In this document: positions 46,652 through 56,047 of the stretch, piece by piece | Position numbering within the stretch: position 1 is the stretch's first letter | Layout: the number at the start of each line of letters is the position of its first letter | Assembly: GCA_903906365.1 (NCBI GenBank) | Contig: CAIVKC010000057.1 | Coordinates: forward strand, 62,001 to 126,000 | Reading direction: 5' to 3' | Source: an uncultured Bacteroidota bacterium | Lineage (GTDB): Bacteria; Bacteroidota; Bacteroidia; Chitinophagales; Chitinophagaceae | Length of the DNA stretch: 64,000 nucleotides | Notes under the pieces: model-generated | Told to the model about the DNA's origin: nothing | Seen by the model: the letters and a program-made list of their open reading frames with translations, nothing else | The model's database searches: none | Program-made: the position numbers and the translations under genes

Positions 46652-49138
46652 CTAATTGGTAAAATCCAGCGGGATGACCAGTTTGAAACTCAGGTTTCTT
46701 CCCATATTATACACTCCAACCCTCACCGGATTACTGGCATAGTTGGCCGGGTAATATTTAAAACGGCTCATGTAATCCATATAAGCTGTATTCAGTAAAT
46801 TATTAACTGTGATAAAAACAGAGCAGACCAACTTGCCCCTGCTGTTTCTGATATCAGACCCCATTCCTGCATTCAGCAGTGTATACCCTTTGGTGGGAGC
46901 CAGACTGGCTGCCAGTTCATAGGAGGAAAGACCCATGTAGATGGCGCTTGCGTCATAGACATGCTGCTGCTCAAAACAATGCACCACGCCCAGTTTCAGG
47001 TACGAATTGGCCAGGACCTTTCCTTTGGATCCGGTCCTGATTTTAAAATCCGACTGCAGTTTGGAGGGCGGGATAAAAGGCGGGTACTGCTGACCGGCAG
47101 GCTGGTTCTTTAGTATGGCCGTGACCGTACTAAAAGCAGTATACCAGTCCATCCAGGGCAATTTCTGCGGATGGATGTCCAAGGAAGCCTCGCCGCCCGT
47201 CAGCATGGCATTGCCCTGCTGGTACTTGAATACGGGCGCGTCACCGAAGCCAGGGGTGGAATTATTGATAGAATCGCCGCCTGAAACCGACTTCAGGGCA
47301 TTGGGGTAAATGTAGTTATGAATGGAATTGACAAAAAAATCCAGCTCTGCGCTGAAATCCGGGCTGTTGATGCCGGGAGCCAGGTCAAATTCAATATTGG
47401 ATTCGGGTTTGAGGCCCGGATCACCGATTTCGTATACCACGGTACCATCATGAATCCCGTTTGAACCGCTTTCGGCTACATTGGGTGCGCGGAATCCACG
47501 GGCTATATTGGCCCGCAGGAAAAGGGGGGAATTGAACTGATAGACCGCCCCGATACTTCCGGATACACCCTGGAAGTTGGAATGGTAAGCGCTGAAACGG
47601 TGGATGGCCGAAGGATCCGAAGGGGAAAGTTCGTTGCCATTGGAGTCTATATAATTATCATGCCCGCTGAAATGCCGGCTGTCATATCGCAGTCCGCCAC
47701 TCAGGTTCAGGTTACCGATTTTTTTGTTAACAATCACAAAAGCCCCGATATTAAAGAGGTCATATTCAGGAATCAGTAATAGGGTGCCCTTGTTTTTGGA
47801 GTTCTGGTATAAACCGTTTACACCTGTGGAAAAACTAAAGTCATGGTAGGAAGGCGAAATATACCGCAGGTCATAATTGAGCGAATGAAGTAAATAATAA
47901 ATATTGGAGGTATTGGGAATGGTGGGGTCATTGTTTTCCTGACGGCGGTTTTGCTGCCAGGCGAAGGTCCCCGTGATCCGCCCTTTGCCCAGCGAGAGGC
48001 TGTTATCCCAAACCAATTTCTGGTGGTGGATGGCCTGATTGATGACCAGCGGGGTATAGGATTTCAATTCCTGGCTGGTGGGTAATACATAGACCGGGTT
48101 ACCACCGGCATCCACATCCTGACGCAGGAAAGCGCCGGTGGCTGAATCCCTGGTACCATCCACAATCCCGGTCCTTAGGTCAAAATAACTGTAATGCAGC
48201 TGGCTGAATCCCCAGCCGCGGTGAATGCCCAGGGTCCCCTCTGCGTTGAAGTTGCTGAACTGGGAGTTCAGCACATACCCGTCATTGGGATTCTGATAGG
48301 CATGTGCCATGGTATTGTCAATGCGGGCATTGAAAGCAATGCCATGCAGATGTCCGGCGGTGTGGATGCTGTTGGCTATGAGTCCGTTATTGGTCTGGTA
48401 ATTAAGCAGGATATCCCCGTGAACTTCTCCTTCCGGCAGGACCGGCTCAGCCAGCAGGTTGACCACCCCGCTGATGGCATCCGAACCATAGACCAGGGAG
48501 GCGGGCCCTTTCAGAATTTCTACCCTGTCAATGGCCTGCTGGTCCACTTCAATGCCAAATTCATCACCCCACTGCTGTCCCTGCTGGGGAACGCCATCAG
48601 CCACCGTGACCACCCTATTATAGCCAAGCCCTCTGATAACAGGTTTTGAGATGGATTGGCCATCGGTAATGGCTGAGACACCTGGAACCCGGGTAATGGC
48701 ATCGATGATATTGGTGGAAGCCTGCTGCTGCAGTTCGATATGGCTCATGACGGCCACCGGAAAAGGGTTGTTCTGTTTATCGGTGGCGGCCATCACCCCG
48801 GTAACGATCACGTCTTTTAATTGGACAACGGAGGGATGGAGCAAAAAATCGGTTTTGGTAAGGCCGGTAATATCAATTTTTTCCAGGGCAGTTTCGTACC
48901 CGATGGCACTTATCTCAAGGAGAAAATGTCCGGCTGGAACCTTTTGAAGCCTGTAATGGCCTGCGGAGTCCGTGAGTGTACCTGTATGCAGGTCGGGAAT
49001 ATATACGCTCACACCAGCCAATAGACGGCCAGATCCCTTTTCTGAAACGGTTCCGCTCAATTCATTTTGTCCATATAATAAGGTGGATGTACATAAGAAA
49101 AATAACATCACAATCCATGCGTTCATTCTACTATTCAT
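46652..49138 (-). CDS. TonB-dependent receptor, probably for a metal or haem
   Basis: The 828-residue protein has a signal (ending YGQ), a carboxypeptidase-regulatory-like domain (~25-110: LSGTVSEKGSGRLLAGVSVYIPDLHTGT), plug motifs (IIDAITRVPGVSAITDG, SKPVIRGLGYNRVVTVADGVPQQGQQWGDEFGIEVDQQAIDRVEILKGPASLVYGSDAISGVVNLL) and a 22-strand barrel with NIARGFRAPNVAES and a C-terminal strand LSFKLVIPLDF. The PQQGQQWGDEFG phrase is typical of ZnuD/OprC-type receptors, which take up zinc or copper. It lies 94 bp downstream of the membrane-anchored gene at 49233 and is probably in its operon. Confidence 0.88.
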   Translation of the reverse strand: MNSRMNAWIVMLFFLCTSTLLYGQNELSGTVSEKGSGRLLAGVSVYIPDLHTGTLTDSAGHYRLQKVPAGHFLLEISAIGYETALEKIDITGLTKTDFLLHPSVVQLKDVIVTGVMAATDKQNNPFPVAVMSHIELQQQASTNIIDAITRVPGVSAITDGQSISKPVIRGLGYNRVVTVADGVPQQGQQWGDEFGIEVDQQAIDRVEILKGPASLVYGSDAISGVVNLLAEPVLPEGEVHGDILLNYQTNNGLIANSIHTAGHLHGIAFNARIDNTMAHAYQNPNDGYVLNSQFSNFNAEGTLGIHRGWGFSQLHYSYFDLRTGIVDGTRDSATGAFLRQDVDAGGNPVYVLPTSQELKSYTPLVINQAIHHQKLVWDNSLSLGKGRITGTFAWQQNRRQENNDPTIPNTSNIYYLLHSLNYDLRYISPSYHDFSFSTGVNGLYQNSKNKGTLLLIPEYDLFNIGAFVIVNKKIGNLNLSGGLRYDSRHFSGHDNYIDSNGNELSPSDPSAIHRFSAYHSNFQGVSGSIGAVYQFNSPLFLRANIARGFRAPNVAESGSNGIHDGTVVYEIGDPGLKPESNIEFDLAPGINSPDFSAELDFFVNSIHNYIYPNALKSVSGGDSINNSTPGFGDAPVFKYQQGNAMLTGGEASLDIHPQKLPWMDWYTAFSTVTAILKNQPAGQQYPPFIPPSKLQSDFKIRTGSKGKVLANSYLKLGVVHCFEQQHVYDASAIYMGLSSYELAASLAPTKGYTLLNAGMGSDIRNSRGKLVCSVFITVNNLLNTAYMDYMSRFKYYPANYASNPVRVGVYNMGRNLSFKLVIPLDFTN

Positions 49139-49232
49139 GATAGGGCAACTTAAATAATAATAAAAATGGAATCACCTTCCCCTGTGGGGGAAAGCATGAC
49201 AAATCCTGGCAGCCTGTTGATCAGGCCTGGTG

Positions 49233-49772
49233 TCAAATAAGGGACTGTGGAGGGGGAACCGGTATTTCCCTGGGATGGTTTTTCAACCGCTGGTCGTGTA
49301 CCGGAAAGGCCAGGGTATGCTGGGCTGGGAATACCAGGCAGCAGCCGGCCTGATCCACCCGGGTATAGACCAGGTCGCCTGGTCCCTGGAGACTGTGGGC
49401 ACCCGCATTACAGATGATGGCCATGCCGCAGGTGGAGCTTGAAGTATTATTGAAAAAATTAAAGTTGTCTGAGATCAGCTCCTGTTCACCGGCATCGCGC
49501 AATAGGAATACATAAGCCGTATCATGGATGACCTTGCGGGATACCACATCATATAATTGTTGTTGGTACCAGGCTTCCTCTGTTTCGTCCTTATCCAGGC
49601 TACGCACGGCCACCTTGATCAGATAGGGCTGGCTTTGATTATTTTCCGCGGCTTGCAGTACCAATTCCGCTGCCGCTGTCCGGGTCCTGATCAGGGAAAT
49701 TGAAAAGAAGGTGTAATAGAGTATACTCTGTGACAACAATATTAGCAGTATAAAGGCGACCGCATGTTTCAC
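49233..49772 (-). CDS. membrane-anchored Cys/His-containing protein of unknown function
   Basis: The 179-residue protein has one N-terminal helix (VAFILLILLSQSILYYTFFSISL), then a soluble part with AWYQQQLYDVVSRKVIHDTAYVFLLRD and a cysteine cluster (STCGMAIICNAGAH ... QAGCC) that could bind metal. I do not recognise the family. It precedes the metal-type TonB receptor gene by 94 bp on the same strand and is driven by a good promoter, so it may be an accessory to uptake or sensing of that metal. The alternative is an unrelated lipid- or thiol-linked protein. Confidence 0.55.
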   Translation of the reverse strand: MKHAVAFILLILLSQSILYYTFFSISLIRTRTAAAELVLQAAENNQSQPYLIKVAVRSLDKDETEEAWYQQQLYDVVSRKVIHDTAYVFLLRDAGEQELISDNFNFFNNTSSSTCGMAIICNAGAHSLQGPGDLVYTRVDQAGCCLVFPAQHTLAFPVHDQRLKNHPREIPVPPPQSLI

Positions 49773-49809
49773 CAGGAGTATGTTTTGGTTTTAGTTATCT
49801 CAGAAAATT

Positions 49810-49839
49810 CAACCATAAGCCAGTTTGCAAGAGCTCAAA
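49810..49839 (-). promoter_or_regulatory. promoter of the 49233-49772/TonB receptor operon
   Basis: On the minus strand TTTG (49839-49836) and TATGGTTG (49817-49810) are 18 bp apart, close to TTTG-N19-TAnnTTTG. The ATG at 49772 follows after ~38 bases. Confidence 0.55.
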
Positions 49840-49953
49840 TCTAAGTATTCTCTTTTAGTAAAACAACAATTCGGGAGCCCAGCCAGGCAGGTATTTCAAA
49901 AGCTCCGGGTAATCGGGTATTTTTCCGGGCTGATAGCTGATAAATATAAAAAT

Positions 49954-49970
49954 GTAGTAAATTGTACTAC
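49954..49970. promoter_or_regulatory. 17-bp palindrome in the divergent gap, possible operator
   Basis: GTAGTA-AATTG-TACTAC is a perfect inverted repeat in the 395-bp gap between the metal-receptor operon and the type IX cargo gene. The rest of 49773-50167 has no supported gene. Confidence 0.4.
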
Positions 49971-50167
49971 GATCCTCATGAACCACAATTTGCCCCGGTT
50001 TTCATGTGCTGTTACCTTTTAATTTCTTGTTTTTTGTAGCGGGAACCTGCTTTGTCCTTAGGGATACCTATTTCCGTTTGACATTTCCGGCCCAGCCGTT
50101 ACAGGCAATTGGCCGGCTATATTAATTTAAGTTCTTTTTCATTCATATTTAAATCAAAATCAGCACA

Positions 50168-53100
50168 ATGAGAAAACTACTACTCTATGTTGCCCTGTTT
50201 CTGAGTACGTCGGGAGGTATGCTTGGTAACCATGCCCTCCAGGCTCAGGAAAGGCAAAAAACACTCCAGTTTGGTCCGCCTACTGTAGTGAATTTTCACG
50301 AACTGGCTCTCTATGAGCAGACCCATCCGGTCATTTTAAAAAAGCGCTTTGTCGAGCAGGGGGAAGACCGTGAAAGAATCATCTTTAAACCCAAAGCGGT
50401 AACCAGCAATGCCAGGGTTACCACCCTGCAGACCAAAAATGCCAAGGACCAGGCGCTGGCCACCACCGCTTCTCCGGCACCCACCCAGAATTTCCAGGGT
50501 GTGCTGGACAATGGAACCCTGATTCCCCCCGACATCAACGGGGCGGTAGGTACCAATTATGTCGTGGAAACCACCAACCAGCAGTTTAATATTTATACGA
50601 AAAGTACCGGGGCCCTAAAAAGCACGGTCAGCATCACCACCCTTTTTTCCCCCAGTGGTCTGTCGGGCTATTATGATCCCCATGTTGTATATGACCCCAC
50701 CGCTGACCGTTTTATGATCGGTATTGATGCCGGCTCTGGCACTTCGGCCTCCCCTTCCTATTTTGGACTGGCCGTTTCTGCCTCAGGAGACCCCACCGGC
50801 ACCTGGTATATTTATAAGGTGGAATGCACCCCCAGTTCCACCACCGATTTTATGGACTACCCGATGCTTGGATTTTCCAGCAACTGGGTGGTAATGACCG
50901 GAAATGATTTCCCTGCCTCCGGCTCCAATACATCTCATATTTATGTGTGGCCAAAAGCAACCCTTTACGCAGGGGGCACCGGAACGGTGACTACTTTCGT
51001 GGATGCTACCAATATCCTGATCTCCCCTGCTTCCACCTACGATGCTGGTGTTTCAACAGTATATATGGTGTCAGATTACAATGGCAATTCCGGCGGAAAC
51101 GGCTACGTAAATATTGGCACGATTTCCGGAACGACCACACCTGTATATACGGCAGGCACCCAGTTGGGTGTCAATCAGCCCTGGCAGGATCCATCAGCCC
51201 TGGTCAATGCACCCCAACTGGGTGAGACGGCCGCCAAAGGACTGGAAGCCGGTGATACCCGCATACACAGCTGTATATACCGCAACGGAGCCCTTTGGTT
51301 CACCCACAGTACTTTCCTTCCGGCCTCAGGTACCATCACCAATTCAGCCGTAGACTGGTGGCAGGTGAATCCCTCCGCGCTGACCGTAACGCAGTTTGGA
51401 AGGATCTCTGATCCGGCAGCCAAGATCTGGTATTATTATCCCAGTCTGGATGTTAATGCCAACGGTGATATGCTGGTGGGCTATTCAAGCTCCAGCGCCA
51501 CCGCCTATGGCGGTGCTCAATATGCCCTGCACCTGGCCGGTGATGCCGCCAATACCGTGGAAACACCCGTACAGTTTGTAAATGGCCTGGCCGGATACTA
51601 CAAGACCTATGGCGGCGGACGCAACCGTTGGGGAGATTATTCCGGAACGGCTTTTGACCCTGTTGATAATTCCTTCTGGACTTTTCAGGAATGGGCCAAT
51701 ACAGGCAGTAACTGGGGTACCCAGATTGCCCATGTACCCAATACAGGTACGGCAGCCTGCAGCGTTCCTACAGGGGAAACAACGACGGGTATCGGCAATA
51801 CGGGTGCAACCTTTAACTGGACGGCTGTCTCCGGTGCCACCGGATATAATGTCCAATACAGGATCGTAGGAACTACTACCTGGTCCACCGGCACCTCCAC
51901 TACAGCCAGCTATACTGCTGCGGGCCTGACGCCGGGCAGTAATTATGAGTGGCAGGTACAGACGGTTTGCTCGGCTACGTCCTCTTCCACTTTTTCCGCT
52001 TCCACCAATTTCGCTACCACCGGCGGATGCGCGACTCCAACGGGCTTGACCCCCTCGGCCATTACGCCGACCAGTGCCACCCTTGGATGGACCGCCATCT
52101 CCGGAGCAGCCTCTTATAATGTAGAGTACGGAACTTCCCTGGCTTCCCTGACACTGGCCAGCGCGACCACCAATTCCTTTGCGCTGACCGGCCTGACAGC
52201 CAGCACCAAGTACTATTTTGAAGTGCAGTCCGTGTGCGGAACCAATGGAACCAGCAGCTACTCTGCGGTAGATTCCTTCACGACCACCAGCAACTGTGCC
52301 ACCCCAACCGCTTCAGCGGCGACCCTGATCACCAATACAACGGCTACGGCCAACTGGTCAGCGGTAAGCGGTGCGGTCAGCTATAATTTCCAGTGGAAGG
52401 CCAGCTCTGCCTCCAGCTTTACCACCGTCACCGGCCTGTCAACGAATTCCTATGCCCTGACCGGTCTTACGGCCGGAACAGCCTATACCTACCAGGTTCA
52501 GGCTGTATGCGGCACCAACGGAACCAGTGCCTACAGCAGTGCGGTCAATTTCACCACTACGGGTGGAACGGTAACCTATTGCGCTTCCAAAGGCAATACT
52601 ACCTATGAGTATATCAAAACCGTAGCGGTTGGAACCATCAACCATACCACCACCAGCGATGGCGGTTACGGCAATTTCACCTCAGTCAGCACTTCGCTGG
52701 CGGCAGGTACAGCCTACAGCATCAAACTGACGCCGGGCTTTACCGGGTCATCCTATACGGAATACTGGACGGTGTACATTGATTACAACCAGGACGGCAC
52801 CCTCAACGGGACCGGTGAGATCGTGGCTACCGGCAGCGGAAAATCTACGGTTACCAAATCCTTCACCGTTCCGGCAACAGCCAAGAGCGGAGCGACCCGG
52901 ATGCGCATCCAGTTGCAATATGGTTCCAGCAGCACCAACCCTTGCGCAACCCTGACTTATGGAGATGTCCAGGACTTTACGGTCAATATCACCGGCGGCA
53001 CAGGCGAAGTAACCAACAGCGCACCGGCAGAAAATTCGCTCATTGAGCCCGAAGCGATCAACACCCTGATTGTCGTTCCCAATCCGATGTCCGGCACCAA

Positions 53101-53326
53101 TGCCACGGCCACCTACAACCTGGCCAAGGACGGTAACGTCAGTTTGCGTATCGTGGATATCAACGGCAAAACCATGCACAGCGTAAACCTGGGGGCACAA
53201 AGTGCCGGTTCGCACAATTACCTGCTGAGTAACCTGAAAAACAAATTACATTCAGGCTACTATGTCATAGTAATGGAACAGAACAACCAGATCATTTCAC
53301 GCAACCGTTTTATTGTTAATTATTAA
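50168..53326 (+). CDS. secreted type IX cargo: large beta-rich protein with three Fn3 domains, GEVED domain and sorting tail
   Basis: The 1052-residue protein has a signal (ending LQAQ). Residues ~95-525 form a beta-rich domain (FQGVLDNGTLIPPDINGAVGTNYVVETTNQQFNIY, YDPHVVYDPTADRFMIGIDAG) that I do not recognise. Three fibronectin type III domains follow (~535-800; each has a WTAISGAASYNVEY-like strand and GLTASTKYYFEVQSVCGTNG-like end). A GEVED domain comes next (~805-940: YIDYNQDGTLNGTGEIVATG). The end (~955-1052) is a type IX secretion sorting domain (VVPNPMSGTNATATYNL, VSLRIVDINGKT, SGYYVIVMEQNNQIISRNRFIV). It should be exported to the cell surface or medium by the type IX system and may bind or degrade a glycan or protein. 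Confidence 0.88.
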   Translation: MRKLLLYVALFLSTSGGMLGNHALQAQERQKTLQFGPPTVVNFHELALYEQTHPVILKKRFVEQGEDRERIIFKPKAVTSNARVTTLQTKNAKDQALATTASPAPTQNFQGVLDNGTLIPPDINGAVGTNYVVETTNQQFNIYTKSTGALKSTVSITTLFSPSGLSGYYDPHVVYDPTADRFMIGIDAGSGTSASPSYFGLAVSASGDPTGTWYIYKVECTPSSTTDFMDYPMLGFSSNWVVMTGNDFPASGSNTSHIYVWPKATLYAGGTGTVTTFVDATNILISPASTYDAGVSTVYMVSDYNGNSGGNGYVNIGTISGTTTPVYTAGTQLGVNQPWQDPSALVNAPQLGETAAKGLEAGDTRIHSCIYRNGALWFTHSTFLPASGTITNSAVDWWQVNPSALTVTQFGRISDPAAKIWYYYPSLDVNANGDMLVGYSSSSATAYGGAQYALHLAGDAANTVETPVQFVNGLAGYYKTYGGGRNRWGDYSGTAFDPVDNSFWTFQEWANTGSNWGTQIAHVPNTGTAACSVPTGETTTGIGNTGATFNWTAVSGATGYNVQYRIVGTTTWSTGTSTTASYTAAGLTPGSNYEWQVQTVCSATSSSTFSASTNFATTGGCATPTGLTPSAITPTSATLGWTAISGAASYNVEYGTSLASLTLASATTNSFALTGLTASTKYYFEVQSVCGTNGTSSYSAVDSFTTTSNCATPTASAATLITNTTATANWSAVSGAVSYNFQWKASSASSFTTVTGLSTNSYALTGLTAGTAYTYQVQAVCGTNGTSAYSSAVNFTTTGGTVTYCASKGNTTYEYIKTVAVGTINHTTTSDGGYGNFTSVSTSLAAGTAYSIKLTPGFTGSSYTEYWTVYIDYNQDGTLNGTGEIVATGSGKSTVTKSFTVPATAKSGATRMRIQLQYGSSSTNPCATLTYGDVQDFTVNITGGTGEVTNSAPAENSLIEPEAINTLIVVPNPMSGTNATATYNLAKDGNVSLRIVDINGKTMHSVNLGAQSAGSHNYLLSNLKNKLHSGYYVIVMEQNNQIISRNRFIVNY

Positions 53327-53350
53327 TAACAGCATCCAATAACCTTACAG

Positions 53351-53387
53351 GAACCGCCTTCCATTGTGGAAGGCGGTTCTTTTTTTG
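53351..53387 (+). terminator. rho-independent terminator of the type IX cargo gene
   Basis: GAACCGCCTTCC and GGAAGGCGGTTC form a perfect 12-bp stem with a 5-base loop, followed by TTTTTTTG. It starts 24 bp after the stop. Confidence 0.97.
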
Positions 53388-53396
53388 TTACTTTTA
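53364..53396 (+). promoter_or_regulatory. possible promoter of the 53502 gene
   Basis: TTG (53364-53366) and TACTTTTA (53389-53396) are 22 bp apart. The sequence overlaps the preceding terminator, so the two functions would share bases. Confidence 0.35.
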
Positions 53397-53501
53397 CACT
53401 GTGCCATCTTTCAGAATTGCCTACTTTTAAACATCGATTCCCAGGACCGGGAAGCTGGCACTGGTCTGTTCAACATGGCATCAACCTTCAATTGGATTCC
53501 C

Positions 53502-54146
53502 ATGAGCATGCACAAACTTTGGATTCTTCTTACCCCGCTCACGGCCTGCGTGCTCCTGTCTTATGTTTCCCGCCACCAATCCGGGCAGCCAGGTTATTTC
53601 CCCAACCGGGTGGGCGACCATTGGGTTTATCGTTATAGCGGCCAGGCCGGGGGCATTCCAACCCATATATATGTTGATATCACTGGGGTCATCAGACTTC
53701 CCGACGGCAGGCAGGCAACCCTGTGGGTATATACCCTCCCCGACCGGGTACTGACAGAATACATCGTATCTGATAAACAGGAAGTAAGAATCTACGAAGG
53801 CAGCGGAGAAAAACATCCCAAACCCTTGACAGAGATGCCCAGGCTGAAAAACACCTATCTGATCCCCATGGTACGGGATCTTTCCTGGGTGCCCAACCCC
53901 GACCATGGAGATACCCTCAAAGTAATTGCAGGATCAAAGACCAGGGTGAAAGCCGGCAATTTTGAAAATACCTGGACCATCATCAACTGTCCGGATAAAT
54001 CGGTTTTTGTGGGTAATTCAAAAAGAGTGGATACCATCTGGTTTACGCCCCATGTGGGAATGGTCAAAAAAAGCCAGCTGGATATAGAAATGAGGGCCGC
54101 CCCCGGAAATGGTCTCTGGGAACTGGAAAGTTACCATCTGCGCTGA
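53502..54146 (+). CDS. hypothetical secreted protein
   Basis: The protein of ~214 residues starts with a short hydrophobic signal (KLWILLTPLTACVLLSYVS). The rest is a beta-rich domain with YFPNRVGDHWVYRYSGQAG and IPMVRDLSWVPNPDHGDTLKVIAGSKTRVKAGNFENTWTI; similar openings occur in Bacteroidota lipoproteins, but I do not recognise a named family. The open frame reaches TTG 53364, but that start falls inside the preceding terminator; ATG 53475, 53502 and 53508 are candidates and 53502 gives the best signal. It converges closely on the TonB-domain gene. Confidence 0.6.
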   Translation: MSMHKLWILLTPLTACVLLSYVSRHQSGQPGYFPNRVGDHWVYRYSGQAGGIPTHIYVDITGVIRLPDGRQATLWVYTLPDRVLTEYIVSDKQEVRIYEGSGEKHPKPLTEMPRLKNTYLIPMVRDLSWVPNPDHGDTLKVIAGSKTRVKAGNFENTWTIINCPDKSVFVGNSKRVDTIWFTPHVGMVKKSQLDIEMRAAPGNGLWELESYHLR

Positions 54147-54159
54147 CAAGCCAACACCC

Positions 54160-54603
54160 CTACCGTGCCACCTGCAATTTAAAGACAAAGGGCTGTTTTT
54201 TATAGGATTTGACTTTCCTTCCGGACATATAAGCCGGAATCCAATCCCCGCTTTTTTTGATGATGCGCACGCCTTCTTCGCGAAGACCCCCTTTTTGGGG
54301 TCCGCTGACGGCCTCTACCTCACTGACATGCCCCAGGGTATCTACCATGAAGGATATAAGCACCATACCCTGAATTTCATTGTTGACGGCAGCCTGCGGA
54401 TAGTGCAGGTTCTGGCTGAGAAAACGGTTCCAGGCGTCGCGGCCCCCGGGATATTGCGATTCAATCTCCACCCGGGTAAATACCGAGTCGCTCACCGTGA
54501 CGGTGTGCAGCGTCGTGTCTTTAGCCGGGTTGGGCTGCTGGGCGGATATATTTCCGTAAAAAAGCATGGTAAGGGCCGTTAACAGGGAATAGCTGATCTT
54601 CAT
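54160..54603 (-). CDS. TonB C-terminal-domain protein with signal peptide
   Basis: The 147-residue protein has a signal (MKISYSLLTALTMLFYGNISAQ) and a TonB_C-like domain (~45-147): DAWNRFLSQNLHYPQAAVNNEIQGMVLISFMVDTLGHVSEVEAVSG, then DWIPAYMSGRKVKSYKKQPFVFKL. It lacks the usual membrane anchor and proline-rich spacer of a complete TonB, so it is probably periplasmic, perhaps acting on a receptor without energy transfer. The frame runs to 54816, but ATG 54603 gives the clean signal; the upstream 71 codons look unlike protein. It converges on the 53502 gene. Confidence 0.75.
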   Translation of the reverse strand: MKISYSLLTALTMLFYGNISAQQPNPAKDTTLHTVTVSDSVFTRVEIESQYPGGRDAWNRFLSQNLHYPQAAVNNEIQGMVLISFMVDTLGHVSEVEAVSGPQKGGLREEGVRIIKKSGDWIPAYMSGRKVKSYKKQPFVFKLQVAR

Positions 54604-54970
54604 ATGCTGGGTTGGTTGATGGGTTTGCCTGGAATCAATGGGCCTTCCATGGACATAAATGAATGCTTTAAAATACACTATTTTTTCCAGGCAGACCAGA
54701 TCCTGCGGGACAAATTGGTACCAGACTTTTGCCTGCGATTGGTGGCTGGCCGGAGGCCCGCCGCAGTTACTGCGGAAATGGGGGTGTTTTAGCATTGCCA
54801 ATAGGGCGATTGGCATATGCTACCGTTAGCTACCTGCCATCCGGTCAATGAACAGGAGATCAAAACTACTGACAACAATCATCATGGGGGCAAATCGGAC
54901 TCGGTCGTTATAATGTCCCAAAACCCTAGTTTTAAACAAAGTGAGCTGAAAAACATAATAACGCAATCAT
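54604..54970. other. gene-free divergent gap
   Basis: These 367 bp separate the TonB-domain gene and the DUF4136-like lipoprotein gene, which point away from each other. No convincing gene, RNA or promoter was identified. Confidence 0.4.
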
Positions 54971-55570
54971 ATGAAAAAATCGATCTGCATACTGCTTGTT
55001 ACGGCCGCTCTGGCCAGTTGCGGCCCAAGCACCCGCATCATCAACAGCTGGCGCGATCCCCAGGTAGTGGTCAAAACGGGGGAAATCAATAAATTCATGG
55101 TGGCCGCCCTGTTAAAAAACCAGTCTGTACGGAGGCTGGAAGAGGATCATATGGCTTCCCTTTATCCAGGTAAAGCCATTCAGTCCTATATCGAATTCGG
55201 CAGCGAAGAACTCAAAGAAAACGAGGATGCCTATAACCAAAAGCTCAAGGCGGAGGGTTATGACGGAGTTGTGGTCATGCGGCTGGTCAATGTAGAAAAG
55301 AATACCCGGTACGTTCCAGGCAGTTACCCCCTTTATTATAACACCTGGCATGGCTACTGGCGCTATTCCTGGCCGGGGTTCTACGACCCGGGGTTTTATA
55401 CCACCGACAAGACCTATGAGGTGGAGGTAACCGTTTATTCACTCAGGCGCAATAAACTGATTTGGACCTGTATTACCTCCACGGTCAATCCACCCGGCCG
55501 CGGGGAATTGTTTGACAGTGTGATCCGGACCGTAAACGAGAAAATGAAAAAGCAGGGGTTTATACAGTAA
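54971..55570 (+). CDS. DUF4136-like lipoprotein
   Basis: The 199-residue protein has a lipoprotein signal (ILLVTAALASC, Cys17). The body resembles DUF4136: early TRIINSWRDP, then KFMVAALLKNQSVRRLEEDHMASLYP, EGYDGVVVMRLVN and YEVEVTVYSLRRNKLIWTCITSTVNP with a C-terminal helix. A Tyr/Trp-rich insertion (YYNTWHGYWRYSWPGFYDPGFY) is present. DUF4136 proteins are lipoproteins of unknown function. It stands alone on its strand. Confidence 0.75.
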   Translation: MKKSICILLVTAALASCGPSTRIINSWRDPQVVVKTGEINKFMVAALLKNQSVRRLEEDHMASLYPGKAIQSYIEFGSEELKENEDAYNQKLKAEGYDGVVVMRLVNVEKNTRYVPGSYPLYYNTWHGYWRYSWPGFYDPGFYTTDKTYEVEVTVYSLRRNKLIWTCITSTVNPPGRGELFDSVIRTVNEKMKKQGFIQ

Positions 55571-56047
55571 CCTTCAAGGGTCTTCCACCCAACTCCATGA
55601 TTGGGTCCATGGGCAGCCGGCCAAAGACATGTACGGACCTATGCAGTTAGGTGTGCACCCAAATACCCCATCGGGATAGCCCAATTCCGGTCTATCTTGC
55701 TTCAAATGAATTCATTATACATACTAAACTTCCTGAGATTCCGTTACTTAAACAGTTTTACAGGCAAAAAGGGTCCCCACCCCCCGGTCAGGCAACAGCT
55801 GGACCCTCGGGCAGGACCTGCCGGGCCTGCCTGAAGGATGGCCCGGTGGACTGTGAGTCCATCTGGTTGGGCAGGGAGTCCAATTATTTTTCAAAAGAAT
55901 TTTAAACGGGGACGCTGGTAAAACTACGAGCGAACATGCCATCAACTTCAGTTTTTACTATACCTGTAATTTAAGTTGAATTGTTTTGGCATTGTTATTG
56001 TTGCATAACTAATTACCGTAATATCTAATAACCCAAAAATCCGTACT
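55571..56047. other. gene-free stretch with hairpin-forming sequence
   Basis: No supported gene lies here. A strong hairpin spans ~55843-55866 (CCGGTGGACT and AGTCCATCTGG around GTG, one bulge), and GGGTCC/GGACCC arms surround a 24-base loop earlier. The last ~100 bp are AT-rich and should contain the promoter of the 56048 gene; TAATTTAAG near 55969 resembles sequence near 50126 before the other type IX cargo gene. Confidence 0.35.

Noticed and set aside
54604-54816. N-terminal extension of the TonB-domain protein to 54816
   Set aside because: The signal peptide begins at 54603; upstream residues have no protein-like character.
55601-55905. Short frames (77-84 codons) before the choice-of-anchor E gene
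   Set aside because: No signal, domain or promoter support, and they cross a strong hairpin.
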